Part shown: positions 24,001-37,083 of the stretch, one piece after another | Numbering within the stretch: the stretch's first letter is position 1 | Layout: every line of letters begins with the position of its first letter | Assembly: GCA_910591455.2 (NCBI GenBank) | Contig: OU342804.1 | Coordinates: 4,143,202-4,207,201 of the forward strand | DNA length: 64,000 bases | Direction of reading: 5' to 3' | Source: Pholis gunnellus | Taxonomy: Eukaryota > Chordata > Actinopteri > Perciformes > Pholidae | Notes under the pieces: generated by a model | The model's database searches: none | Told to the model about the DNA's origin: nothing | What the model saw: the letters and a program-made list of their open reading frames with translations, nothing else | Program-made: the position numbers and the translations under genes

Positions 24001-27000
24001 CCTTCCCTCAATCTCGTCATCGTCCTTACCTCATCGCCTCCTCCCCAGGTATGTGCTGGGCTACAAAGGTAATGCCAGTCAGCAGTGTGTGCAGAGCCGT
24101 GGGCTCAGAGCGTCGGGTATGAGGGTGGTCCATGTGGTCACAGACTCCTGCAGCACCATCCAGCTCCAGTCCCTCCTCAGTGACCGACTTCTGCATCTGT
24201 GTTCCTCTGAGGACACTGAGATTCAGGTCAGTACCACACCTGAGCCCTGACAGTGTCAGGAAGCTCCGCCCTAAACTCTACTGTACGAGGAAACACAGTT
24301 CAGGTGACTCTCCTAAGGGTGTGTGTGTGTGTAGTTCTCCAGAGACCCCGTGTCGGCGGTGGAAAGGTGCCATCAGGGTGACGTGGTCATTGTTCTCCCA
24401 GGAATCTACAGTGTCACCAGCTCCATCTTCCTACCAGACTCCATCACTATAGAAGGTCAGCAGCAGTTTCCTCTGACATCATCAGACGGAGGATCAGTTT
24501 TGAGACGGTAGTCTCAATCATTTAGTATCTCAGTCATCTGTATACAATCACCATGTTGTAAAATGTCTTCCCGGTCACATGGAGCCACAATGCAGGAACA
24601 TGTGGACTTCTGCCATAGATGTTTTTTTCAATTGACCATTACTCAAGAAATGAGCATGAGAAAGACACAGACGGTCTTCAAGCAGTCAATTATGTCCATA
24701 AAAACCTGCAGATAGTGTGTAACATATTTTTGAACAGCATACCGATCGCGATACCCTGCCTTAAACAGTACAATACCCCATTTTATTACAAATACATAAA
24801 GAATGATAGTGTTCTAATACATAAGAGCCGTATTTATGAGTTGCGGCAAGTAAGTGTAGGGCTGTGTGTGTCAGAGGGAATATGGCTCTTAAATTCTTAG
24901 TTCTTAGTTGATGTAAAAAAAAACGGACACTCGCATACAGCCCTGTCCATGATGTACCTACACTCAGGGAGCGCAGAGCAACGTTTTAGTGAGCAGGCGG
25001 ATGGAGGTGTGAGGTGTGAGGTGCCAGATTCATGAAGAAAAAGAGACGACAAACTGGTTTGTAACTAAGGTGTGATTAACGGGGCTCAGTGGGCGGACAT
25101 GCCTCTACTCCAAACGCAGATTTAAGATTCTTTTAATAACCTCTTGGATCTGATAGCAAGTTAAATCGCATTAATATCTGCACATGAAAACATCGTCTAT
25201 ATGATATACGACCCCAATCGGCAATTGGAACAAGTCTCATAGACGGGAGTTTGGTTTTATTGCAGAGGACAGCAGCTAGACTGGTGAACAACTGCAGCTG
25301 ATCCGTTTCCCTTGTGATAAATACACAGACACTCCGATATGTCTTGCTGTCACTGGACATTGTTGGTCAGCTGTGGATCGTATTTTCAGTCTCTTTGTGA
25401 ATGTACACTGGCTTGCCTCACACCTTGAGGGACAAATAAAAGGAGTGAGAGTTGAATAGAGCTCTGTTAAAACCTGACGAGAGTGCAGTGCAATCTAACG
25501 CACGTCTTGACCCTAATTCTATACACTGATTGTGTTCATATGTCGTCTGTGTGTCAGGCTTCGGGCTCCCTGATGAGGTGGTTATTGAGAAGAAAAACAA
25601 GGGCGACTCATTTGTGGAGTCCACAGGAGCCGATGTCCGACTGTCCAACATCAAGTTCATCCAACACGATGCTATCGAGGGCATCATGTGTGAGTATACA
25701 TGAATCCAGGCCCTCGGCCTCTGTGGTGGCTCCTCGTCATCAGCGACATTATTACTCCCATGTAGCTGTGTGACGTGGTGTAAAATAACTCTCTCTCTCT
25801 CTCCTGGTGGCGTTCTGTCAGGTGTGCGTCAGGGGACTCTGAACATGGAGAACTGTGTGCTGCAGTGTGAGACCACAGGAGTGATCGTCCGAACGTCAGC
25901 GCGCCTCACCATGAACATGTGTGACCTGTACGGCTCCAAGGTGAGAGCTGATGGATGCTGAGCACCGGCTCCACCTCAGTCGTTAAGCTCTTGTCTGTGA
26001 ACAGCGTAATCTTCCACAACAAACTAGTTCCCCCATATCAACCTCATAGGTGATGATGTATCCGTGTTGTGTTCACAACTTATTCCACAGCAGCTTTAAA
26101 CAATTGTGACTGAGATGGTTTACAGTGTAAAACTGAGGTTTCTATATGACCTCAAAGACGTTCAGTTGTTGTCTAAATGCAGTGATAAACGATAAGCTGA
26201 TGTTGTCTGCTCAGTTTACAGAGAGCCTACTTTGTTTAACGGGACTATATGTGGTCATGTTGCTGTGTGCAGGGGGCTGGTGTGGAGATTTACCCTGGCA
26301 GTGTTTGCAGTCTGGTTGGTAACGGTATCCATCACTGCAAGGACGGGATCCTCATCAAGGTGAGAACATTCAGTCGGTCTTCAGGGTTCGTACCAAAAAC
26401 TCACCAAGAAAACAGTCAAGTTTAGAAAATGATGTTTAGTTTAATTGAAATCAAGTGAATTACATGAACATTTCTGGTGTCAGCTGAAAACATCCGTCTC
26501 CTTTTTAGTCCCGTTTCTAAGTGCAGTGCCGTCCTCCTGCTTTGTCATTACATGTGGAAAATGTTGGTGTCTGTGTGCGCAGGACTTTGCTGATGAACTT
26601 GACGTGATGCCGTCGATCACCATGGAGAACAACGTGATTCACAACAACGCAGGCTACGGGGTGATTCTAGTGAAGTCCAACAACGGGGAACAGCGCGACG
26701 TTGCTCTGGACCCAAGTGAAGGTAGGGTGGAGCTCACTCGGTCAGACTAGAACAGCCGCAGCACAGAATCGATGTTGATCAGACCTTTTTGTTCCCAGAA
26801 GGCCCTGCTGGACCGACAGCTGTAGACCAACAGCAGGGAGGCGTTACTGATCCAACGAACTCAACCAGTAACGGTTCAGCAGACGTCCAGCCGGAGTCGG
26901 CAGAGAACAACAGCACGGACTGTGACGTAGCCTCCGCCTCAGGCAGGAAGTTGCACTTTATTCGCCAGATAAGCAGAAACAAGGAGACGTCCTGCAGCCG

Positions 27001-27100
27001 AGCCGTCCAGGACCTGATGGACCACCAGATCTTCGTCTCCATTCAGGGAAACCAGTTCAGACGCAATGGCATGGGCGACCTCGGCACCTTTTTCTACTGA
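21056..27100 (+). CDS. shcbp1: SHC SH2 domain-binding protein 1, 13 coding exons
   Basis: SHCBP1 binds the Shc adaptor and works in growth-factor signalling, midbody/cytokinesis and proliferation. Exons: 21056-21224, 22203-22406, 22510-22625, 23202-23410, 23533-23628, 23716-23946, 24049-24226, 24335-24455, 25558-25689, 25822-25940, 26273-26359, 26583-26721, 26799-27100. All junctions keep phase, giving 700 aa (human about 672). Landmarks are LLFYERFKAYQDYML, HRLPLQELLVVYEQSG, DYFVRCVEPRLRLYYDILED, then parallel beta-helix repeats from about residue 430 to 600 (FVESTGADVRLSNIKFIQHD, ENCVLQCETTGVIVRTSA, GAGVEIYPGS, IHHCKDGILIKD), and a C-terminus ending GDLGTFFY. The N-terminal part has a fish-type acidic run (seven Asp) in exon 2 and is poorly conserved, as expected. 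The start ATG at 21056 has a good context (CTCCATGG); an upstream in-frame GTG was not used. The acceptor of exon 8 follows a (GT)n run. Confidence 0.95.
21866..21886. repeat. (CTAT)n microsatellite in shcbp1 intron 1
   Basis: About five perfect CTAT steps in intron 1. Confidence 0.85.
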
Positions 27101-27208
27101 AGGTCAACTCCAGACTGGCCGGCCGGCGACACACTCACAACTGTCGCGCGTCTTTTAACATCGTTTATTTGAGGAGCGCTTTGTGCTTTTAGATTTCTTT
27201 TGTCATGA

Positions 27209-27214
27209 AATAAA
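27209..27214 (+). terminator. Polyadenylation signal of shcbp1
   Basis: AATAAA 109 bp after the shcbp1 stop codon. Another AATAAA-containing stretch near 27458-27464 could serve a longer 3' UTR. Confidence 0.6.
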
Positions 27215-30178
27215 TGTTGCCGATTCACAGCAGAGACGACGACGACGACGACGTTCCTGTGTAGGAAGTGTGTTGTGATCCGTTATGATGCCTCCGGCTT
27301 TGACTCTGACTTCTACCGGTTTGAACTTTCACAAAAGCTTTTATCTTATTTATTCCTTTGGGCTCCTGATGTGAAATGTCTTTAATTTTTTTTTTACTGC
27401 ATTATTTGTTTGAAATCCACTCGTCACTTTGAGTTTTGATGTTTCCACTTCAGATCTAATAAATGTATCTTTTTAAGGTGGTGGTTTGAAAGCAGTGCAC
27501 AGTTTGTAATGAGTAATGAGTTCACACAAATATTAGTTTCCTTTGTTCATGAGTTTTCACATAGTGCCTCGGCTGTTTTTAAAAGTTAGATGTATTTTAT
27601 TGTCAAGTCATCAGGTTGACTGCAGAAGAGCTTTTAGATTGACTAATGATACAGTTGAGTCTTAAACTGTTACTTCAGTAAATTGTGAATATAATGAATG
27701 TCTTACAGATTAAAAGGTATCTGTTGAAACCTCTGGTGGTGCAGTATGATGACTCATTCTTTATGTGCTGTGGACTGGAGTCATACATTTAATGATTTTA
27801 AACTTCAACGACTCGCGTTTGACTTAATGTCCTCGGTGGTAATGTACAAACGTCACTTTATTTCTGGAGGTTCAGCAGCTGAGACTTCTGTATCTCTGGC
27901 CAGACGGCAGCAGGGTGAACAGACTGTTGCTGGCTGGTTTTGTCTTTTAATACCTTTGAGCTCTCTGCAGGCTCCTCTTGTCACCAGTAGCACTGATGCT
28001 CTGGTTTTAATCCCCCGCTGTGGAGCCTCCTGTCCTGAGCCGTGCACGTCCCATGTCAGTTTGTAATGATTCCAGCCAGGATGCTTTCTATTGCTGTCTA
28101 TATACTATATAACTATATATTTCACTTCTTTTATCACTAATAGTGTTCAATCTATCTAATACAGCAGTTTGGCATCATTTTGAGAGCCTGGGCCATAACC
28201 TGTACATAAAAGTATAATAAAACTGCTATATGTGCTGCTTCCAAAATCAGAATTGACGTTGGCTGACCTCAGCTGACCTTGATTTCTCAGGCATACTTCA
28301 CTTTATCAAAGCCAATTGTTTTTTTTAAAAGGACTGCTGACATGTGATATGATTTGGGAGAGTTTAGGTCTGCTTCTGCATCATTTTAAATCAAAAGTGC
28401 TTTTTAGGCAAAGAAAGCACTTTTATTAGCTAATAAAAGTGCTGTGTCTGTGTTGAGAGACAGAGGGCAATAGCTTGATGGGGAGGTTGAGTCTTTATTG
28501 GGTTTTAGTAAGAGAGATGCGAGCAGTGTTCATGTCGATTGGAAGTTTGGATTTTTGTTTAATTTCAGCTGTTAATCTGTAGAAAACTGGGACTGAGAAT
28601 TCCAAAAGTGTTTATTGAACTCAGCAGGGAAGCCATCAGGTCCTGGTGATGTTTATTACTGTATTCAAAATGTTTGTGTCCGTGTAGGAGGAGTTTTCTT
28701 GTTTGTGTTTATTCAGTTGTACTTTGTATTTCCGTAGATCATTTGGACTCTTGTGTTGTTGGATTACATGCGTTGATGCTCTCTAGTTCACGTATGTTTG
28801 CTGTTGGTTGTCTTTTTCTTGTATACGAGTGGTCATGTGGTGGCACAAAGCCAGAATAAACAAACATCCGAGGGTGAAGAACATCATTTACACCAGACAC
28901 CAGCAAAAAATGTGTCGGTTAGGGCTGAATTCATCAGACAATGTCAATGAGGCTTGGTTGTGACTAAATTACAGCCCGGCCACGTAAACGTGTTGTCGAC
29001 GGTTCAATGTCGTATCTGTCCCTACAGCTGCTGCACGATCCACTTTGTTCACCAGCTAGTCTCTCACCGTGTCGGTTTGTTGTTGAGTAAGCAGTGTACT
29101 GTGGCTAGGAGAGCGGCGACAGGGAACCAAAACACAGTTAAGTTGTGGGTCAGACAGATAAAGAGAGGAGAGTCTAAGAACTGTGTGGAGCTGATCTGCA
29201 GTCAGGTGACGACTTCCACATTACATGTTGCTACAGTGGGTTCGATGGCTGAGGACATGTGAAAGAAATGAAGGGGACCAATGTTGGCAGCACGTTCTGC
29301 TATACCTGGTTGCCCGTGACATCGGCAGACTTTAACATTCATCTGGTAGAAATAGACTAAAAATGAAGAGGAAATAATGTGTACATCATCTTTTATAAAA
29401 AGGCACAGCACATCATTTTCATTTATTCTTCATCTGTTCAGAAGCAGAGAGAGAAAAAGAAAAAAAACAATTCTAGCTCCAGCAGTATTTGGAGGTTTGA
29501 ATGAAGCCCGAAGCAGCAGAGCCACATGGAAGTACTTTATATTTGAAGAGACATCCTGTAGTTTTCTGAAGCTGGAAACTAACAAACATCCAGTGACACT
29601 TGGACTGACGTTTGATTTCAGTTTGCAAAAAACAGGCGTTTGGCAGTTCAACAGATGGCCTGATTCATGACTTCTCCTCGTGTAAGCCTCAGCTCACACT
29701 GACACCAGTGGACAGAAGGACTGCACACGTCAAATCCTAAGTAATCAACTGTATTCCAAAACAAACAAAACATTTTTTAATTTCCTCTGATTGAATTACA
29801 CAATCACTTTCAGATGTGCGTCTCTGCATAACCAGTGTTCACCTTTGTTAACAGGACACCAGTTCACTGCTGGCTGTGTTAACCACAATATATATATTAC
29901 ACATAGAAACAGTTCAGGCAGTTTATGAGTGCAACAATTATCAAATTCATTTCACATAAGGCAAGGTGTCGTATGTTTTTAAAGCAAAGCGGCCGAGTGC
30001 CATTTATCTACAGGTCATTATCAAAATATTGCTTCATCTGTCAAATAAAAATATTCTCAGTTGTCTTGCTGAGCGAGCGTTGAGCTCCATAGAAAGTCTG
30101 GAGAACGTCCTGTGAAATGATGAAGAGTAAGATAAAGTGTTGGAAATGTTGACAGGAAACGGTCCGCAGGTAAAAGTC
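27215..30178. other. Tail-to-tail spacer between shcbp1 and spg21
   Basis: It holds the 3' UTRs of two convergent genes. No coding exon was recognised on either strand; open frames are under 110 codons and show no known motif. A (GAC)n-like stretch lies near 27236-27252. The rest is mostly A/T-rich sequence. Confidence 0.6.
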
Positions 30179-33100
30179 TCATTGGTCGTCGTCGTCGTCC
30201 TGGTTAGCGCTCAGGTGACTCTCCTGCACCTCCAGCTCCTCAGCACTCACCATGGCAGGGCTGATGGCAGCGTATCTGGTCCCGTGGAACTGACGCAAGT
30301 GAATCTGTGCGTGAAAGAAAACAAACAGGCAGCATCATAAAAAAACCCCGTCAACTCAAGTCAATAAACACCACACGTCAAACACACGAAACATGACGAA
30401 AGCAGCTGGTTTCTGAGAACAGGCCGGCCCTGCTGTTCTGAAGTGGATCTCTGAGTTCTCTCCATCAGCATTGCATTATGAAGAAACGAGCCGAACTGAT
30501 TTTAAAGGCTGCATTAAAGTAAAGTGATGTCATTTCTGAACTCTGCAGACTGTTCTAGCTGTTCCATTATTTGTCTTTACCCACTTAGTCATTATATCAT
30601 CATCATCTCTGATGATTATTTATCAGAAATATCCTTGTGTAAATATTCCCTACAATATCGTCTCAATATCCATATCAAGGGATTTGGTAAAAAATATTGT
30701 GATTTTCTCCATATTGTCCAGCCCTACAACAAGATACACTATGTGTGACAATAAAGTGCCAGAGAGAATGCATCCTCAATCAGTGATCACCAGGAGGATC
30801 ACCAGGAGGATCACCCGTAGGGATCACCAGGAGGGATCACCAGGAGGATCACCCGTAGGGATCACCAGGAGGATCACCAGGAGGGATCACCAGGAGGATC
30901 ACCCGTAGGATCACCAGGAGGATCACCAGGAGGGATCACCAGGAGGATCACCAGGAGGGATCAACCGTAGGGATCACCAGGAGGATCACCCGTAGGATCA
31001 CCAGGAGGATCACCAGGAGGGATCACCAGGAGGATCACCAGGAGGGATCACCCGTAGGGATCACCAGGAGGGATCACCCGTAGGATCACCAGGAGGATCA
31101 CCAGGAGGATCACCCGTAGGGATCACCATGAGTCATGGTTTCATGGTGAAGGATGAACCAGAGCTTACCTGTATGTAGAGGTTGACTTCAGCACTCCTGC
31201 ACAGGTAAGGGAAGTTTCCTCCCGTCTTCAGATGAGCTCGTCTGGCGTTGGGATACAGTTTATACATCTCCTCCTTCGCCTCCAGCGACAGAGCGCTCTG
31301 ATCAAACACCTCAACACCATTCACAGAGGAAACATGTCCGTCAGGTTATTGGAGCAGAAATATATATATGAATGGACTCCTGATGGAGAGAGACGCTTTT
31401 AAACTTACATCTATAATGGTCACAGCAACATCTTTTATTTTGTGCGGCTCCACGTAGGAGTTCTGGCAGTTGAGTGTTAGCCGCGATGCTAACTCACTTT
31501 GGTTCAGACTCTCCAACTACAGGACACACAACACATGGAGGGCAGAGGTTAACATTCAAACACAAAGACATCACATATCTGTACTTCAGGGAACAAAACG
31601 GATAAAAGGAAAAGTCAAACACTCATTTTATTTATTTCCAAAAGTCAGAGGAGAAGATGGATATCAATGTCTGCAGTTTAAGGCTACTTTTCATTTGTCT
31701 GAAATGTTATTTCTTCACTTGTGTCTTTTCCTTCCACTGAAGATGTGAGGAGTGAAGAAACGCCTTTTTAGAGAAACAAGACGTCCTTTTCAGTTTCTGA
31801 AGACAACGACACAGCAGGATCACATCCGGATCACAGTAGGGCTGAACAATTCATTGAAATGTAATCAAACTAGCTAAGAAGAAGAGGGGGGGGGGGAGTC
31901 CTGTGGAGGCTGAGGACAGAAGAGAAAGACTTACTAAAGCCTTCCAAAAGTTCCATCGCACTGCTGTAGGTCCTCTTCTTCAAATAGGTACCTGGAGCCT
32001 GTGTTCAAGTCCATCAGTCACCTCCACACGCAGTCGTAGAACTAGAAGTTATAGTGCAGAACAAGGCTACCAGCCTCTGTCTAGTGTTCTCCAACATTTT
32101 CAGTGACTTTTTGACCTGCTGTGCATTCAAGGCAGGGAACATGGAAGCTGCCACATGGAGGCAGCACAGCATTTGAAGCAGGAGCCATGAAGCAGAAGGA
32201 CAAAGAGGGAGGTGAGCGGACCTTGGTGTCATGCATGGATCTACAGGTTGCTCGTGCTCTGCACCAAGCTGCACACATCCACCCTCTAAACCAAGCTCCG
32301 CCTCCATAACTTCGCTATCTTTGACATCACGATACGTGACGCATGTTATGCCGGTCCCGCCACCGGGTCGGCGTTGTCAGCTGTATGAGAGCAGTGCAGC
32401 GGCAATGAGCTAGCCAATAGGACACAGAGCTTCCATCACATGATGGGTATGAAGTAGTACTCTATAACTAACATTCACACACTGCAGGAACAGCCTGCGG
32501 GAGCAATTTGGGGCTAGCCATGGACTAGTGGAGCCGGGGATCAAACCGAAGAACGACCATGCTCTACCACTGAGCCACAGTCCCTGAACAGGCTTTCATG
32601 CTTCTGGAAAAATGTTTTTTGGATATACAGGTTTATCCATTTAGTCCACCTACCCTGTCAACCATGAAGTCGATTGCGTCTGCCATTTTAGGATCCACGG
32701 GCCCTTTAGCAAAGTTCCCCAGAACTATCTTCTTCAACATGAAAGCTGGCATCAACCAGAAACTGTGGAGGGACACGGAAAAGGAAACATTAATAATGAA
32801 TTTGAACACGGGGAGGAAAGCGTGCTATGGGAACGTTAGAAAGCACCTGTTTGATGTCCACGTCTGATTAAAGATGGAGGTATCACTGAATGAATTACAT
32901 AGGACCAGTGAGTGCACTCTGGGAGACTTGTGTGTGCACTCTGCAAACTTCTGAGCCAAGAATCCACCCAGAGATGCACCGAACAGATGGACCTGAAGGT
33001 TGCGACAGAGAGTCATCATTAGATGGAGAGCCGGAGTGTAGAAAGGGTGATCAGGTAACATGCCGCACATCTACTGAATAACAGAACCGTTCCTTTACTC

Positions 33101-36100
33101 TCCATGGCTCGCTTGTTTTTGCACAGTCAGCCTCTCTGCTGCTCGTCAAAAAGATGCGGTTGAATCTTGATCAGGCGATCATATATGAATCGCTTACTCG
33201 CGGATAAAGAAAACACTCAGGTCTGAAGCTAAAGGAAAAACACAGACTTACTTTATCCAACTGCAGGTGATCGAGAAGCTTCCTGAAGCCGTCACAGAAC
33301 TCCATGAGATCCCAGTACACCGGATACTGCAGCTGGAAACCACACAGACTATACATTTACATAATTGCAGACTCATCCTATAATAAGTGTCAGGCTGATA
33401 TGGCAATTAATTAGTTGATTAATCAATTAAGTCTAGTGACAGAAACTTAATCTGTTTCAATCCTGCCAAATATTCTCTGGTACAAGATAGACATGTTCCC
33501 CTGTTCGGACGGAGAAAGCAATGAGCAGATGAATCAATAATGAATAGAACCATTGGTGGCAGAAATATGAAGCTGCAGTGTGTTTCCAGTGCCGGGCTCA
33601 CCGAGATGACCCTGTAGCCCCATCCTGTCAGAGCCAGCACCTGCTGGAAGAACACCTCAGCTGTCCCACTGACCGGTGGGAAGAGGATGATGGGACACCT
33701 GATGCTCTTTGGGCCGGCATCATACAGCGACCACACCTTACTGTCATCATCGTCGACAATAATCTGGTGGAGACGGAAACACAAGGTGAGAAAAATACAT
33801 CCGGCAAACTAACCATGAGCCTTATGTTTCTTTACAAAGGAGTTCAACCAGGCTGTATAAAATATGGACCTATTTGACTTAAAGACTAAAGATGGAGACC
33901 ATAGACTGAATACAAGGAGTTCCTTATTCTCTGACATGTTTACGATTATTGAGAGGAAATATCACGGCTTTACTGTTTTGAAGATTATCAAACTGAATAT
34001 TCCCAATAGGCCTAATGAACAAAAAATATGTATTATCATCATTAACTAACTATATTCTTTACTTTGTTATTAATCATCTATAGTGGTTATTTGCATAAAA
34101 ACAATCATTTTTACTGAATGGAGCTCGGCTCTGTCCTTGATAACCACAGCTGTTAGCCGTTAGCTTTCCTCCTGCTCATTCAACACAGATGTGTTGTTCA
34201 CGATGAAACGTTAGCGTTATAAGAGCAGCGACTAGAAAGCATCAATGCCGCTTTACAGATTTTTACTTGATCTAAGCCAATAACGGTCATCAGTAAAACT
34301 ATTTTGCACACTATGATGGTTGAACTGTGTAATTATAATCTGCGGTTCACATGACTCCCTGCTCAGTTTCTATCCAACATGCTCCCACGCTGTCGATTTA
34401 AAGACATTGTTAGTGGATATAAGGCTGGAGTGTCGGTTCCCTGTGACGTTCCTACAGCTCTTCTGCTCAATGCTTCAGGTGAGTGGCAGCACTCACACAC
34501 ACACAATACAAACCCGTGCACACATGTGTTGTGTGACCTGACTCAATTGGTTCTGTAATCCCTCTCTTTTCTATGGACTTGACATTTTCATGTACTATTA
34601 AGTAACTGTGCAGAACATGGGGTGAGCAAACACACTTGTACAATGTTCACTGCTTAAATTGTGGGAAATATAATGTGCTCATAAAGGCAAACTACCCGAT
34701 GTAACAGACAACGTGCTGTCTGACACGCCCACCGCGGAAGAAAAACATTCTACTCTGGTGAGGCACGTCTGTTCTGAGAGGCACGCTACGCTAAACTAGC
34801 TTAGCAGGAAAACAACAGCAGCACGCGCGCTACCAACTCTCCCCACAGCGTTTAGCTGTTCCCTACCGATTCAAACAGGGCTAACGGTATATTTCTACTC
34901 TGGAGCAGAAAACCAGGCTGTACGAACATGCTTAATGTTATTGAGCCCCGTGACACTACTCCTCCACGAGCCCATTTCTCCAGACCATAATGTCTGCTTT
35001 GGTAAGGAAAACTAAAGCCCAAACAGAGTTCTTCAGACAAAAAGCTACTTGACTGTAATCTCACTACTGAATGGGAGGAGCCATGTTCTTCAGACACGCC
35101 CCCTTGAGTCTCACCAGCGAGGATTTGGCATTTCTGTATTGAAAATGTACCGAACGTAAACCGAGAATTTTGTGAACCGTTACACCCCTAATATACATTG
35201 TGTATTACATTTATACACAATGTTTCACAGGAACCGTTTATAATTAATTGACCATTCTATTGTCTTTCTTGATATTGTCTCAGTATGACACAGAGTTGAG
35301 AAAACTTGAAACAAAACACACACAGTGTGACTCATGATACTGACACAGTCACAACAGTCACGCTGAAATATTAAGGTTCATCATCATTTTTCAAGTCTGT
35401 CCATATGAACATTGAAAGAGTTTTTTCTTGTGTGAGTGCTGCTGTTAAAGCAGACTGAGCCGTAGAAGTCCACAAGCTACACGGCTACACTTCTGATCTC
35501 CACCTCTGGACCAATGAATCATCTCGTACTTATGTTTTTGTTGGTCCAATCTGGTCCGTCTCTCATTGGTCTGTGTTTTATATTGCATTCCCTTTCTGAC
35601 CTAATTCTTTGAAATTGTTCCATGAGTGAAGCACTTTGTAATTGTGTGTTTTAAAAAGTACTACATAAATAAAGCTTAAATTTACTTACAAACAGGAGTT
35701 CAGTAGTCACCAGAAACACTCTTGCTACAGTAGTGGATCAGCTTAGCCATCAGCTGATCTATTGTGTTTAAATCTGGTTTATTTCTCATTGGTACTCAAG
35801 CTGAGCAGCTCAGTTTGGAGGATTTTATTTTTGCTCAGGCCAGGTTGAATTCTTGAGATTAAAATCCTGGTATTTCCTAGGAACTCTCACCAAAACCTGC
35901 TCCCTTTTCCCAGGAAAATACCAGCGGGATGCTGGACCCGAGCATGTGTACTAACATACTGAAGGCTGTCATTCGTAATGAAACAAAGAAGCCTCATTAC
36001 ACTTTCAGAGATCTAGTTCAACCTTAACCTGCGGTTATTGTGGTGATCAACCTTTTCAGCAGCAATCTTCCAATGAATGTTACAAGTAAACAAGTACAGC

Positions 36101-37083
36101 CTGAGAATATGTTTCACACACTGTGAGACGTAAACACTGGAGAGAGGACTTGCTGAAAGCAGACGATTGAATGATTCTGTCGTGTTTTTGTTCTTTCAAA
36201 AGCAATTGTTGCCAAGTTGTTCAACATTTAGCCACACAATCAAATGAACAGCTTTTTTTCTTCTCTTCACTAATTTAACTACACTGAAATGTTGTTGCTA
36301 TTCAAAGTTTTAATTGGTTACAAAGTCACAGCGCTGTGATAACTGTTCTTATAAATGATGATGTTTTACATTTATTATGACATTATCCAAAAGGCCTGGT
36401 GGGGATTCTTGCTATTTGTTTCATTACTGTAGCTCTGCTTTTGAATTTGCATCATTAAACTTATCAAACACAAGACCCACAAATGTATTATGTTGTAGTC
36501 ATGATGATCTGAACACATTTCTTTCCAGCACCTCAAGACAAATGCAATAATGCCATTGAGGTTAAATGTTGCATAACTGTCCAGACTGAGAAAATCAGCA
36601 TCCCTCCTCCCACTACGGACTCTAACACACATCAAGTATCAGTCCCACCAGCCACTTTAATGCTGGACACAAACGCCTTTTCTAAATGGACATTTTTAAA
36701 ATGATGCTGATTGGGGAGGTTTGAAGCTATTATTGTCAACCCAAACCTCATGGGACAGACACACATTATATGATAATGTATCATGCACAGCTCTGTAATC
36801 ACCAAGAGAACACTGAAATAAACACATCAGGTAGAATAATAACACTGGTCTGGTGTGCATTATGAATGCACCCTCTTGTCTGATGACTTGGGGATATTTC
36901 TTGTTTCAAAGCGTTTGTAACATTTCACGTTGTGGGTCACTGAACTTGTTGTCCTGAGTTAAGCAGTGGGCCCACGGGTTGTGGAACACCATCACAGATT
37001 AGAAATCAGGAGGTACTCACTCTTTTCAGGGGCACTGTGCTTCTGAACCAGTTGTAGTCAGGAGACACTTTAATCTCCTCCAT
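30179..37083 (-). CDS. spg21: Maspardin (SPG21), alpha/beta-hydrolase-fold endosomal protein, eight coding exons
   Basis: Maspardin is a cytosolic and endosomal/trans-Golgi protein; loss in people causes Mast syndrome (spastic paraplegia 21). Coding exons in order: 37083-37021 (ATG), 33763-33602, 33332-33252, 32992-32847, 32762-32654, 31516-31409, 31309-31169, 30304-30179 (TGA). All phases agree, giving 311 aa against about 308 in human. Landmarks are MEEIKVSPDYNWFRSTVPLK, IIVDDDDSKVWSLYDAG, LQYPVYWDLMEFCDGFRK, the nucleophile-elbow-like GASLGG at residues 107-112, SFSDTSIFNQTW, and a C-terminal EELEVQ followed by five Asp. The family keeps the hydrolase fold, but a working catalytic triad is doubtful. 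Intron 1 is long (3.26 kb) and repeat-bearing; a minisatellite adjoins the donor of the exon at 31169-31309. Divergent from pdcd7, convergent with shcbp1. Confidence 0.96.
30786..31127. repeat. 12/13-bp minisatellite in the last spg21 intron
   Basis: About 27 copies of two interspersed unit types, GGATCACCAGGA and GGATCACCCGTA, each with or without an extra G. Every unit has a GATC. The array ends about 35 bp from the spg21 5' splice site at 31163-31168. Confidence 0.95.
32455..32585 (+). repeat. Fish interspersed repeat fragment (second copy of the 4009-4215 type)
   Basis: AACATTCACACACTGCAGGA, GCGGGAGCAATTTGGGGCTA, GGAGCCGGGGATCAAACCG and CTCTACCACTGAGCCACAGT match the order of segments in the copy at 4009-4215 and its usual fish continuation. 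It lies in an spg21 intron, close to the exon at 32654-32762. Confidence 0.6.
33764..37020. other. spg21 intron 1
   Basis: A 3.26 kb intron between the first two coding exons. Apart from the LINE tail at 35560-35690, no exon, RNA gene or clear regulatory cluster was recognised in it. Confidence 0.6.
35560..35690 (+). mobile_element. LINE 3' tail fragment in spg21 intron 1
   Basis: GAAGCACTTTGTAATTGTGT followed by AAAAAGTACTACATAAATAA is the usual 3' end of fish L2-like LINEs. It is 5'-truncated, with no coding capacity. The target site is not resolved. Confidence 0.55.
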
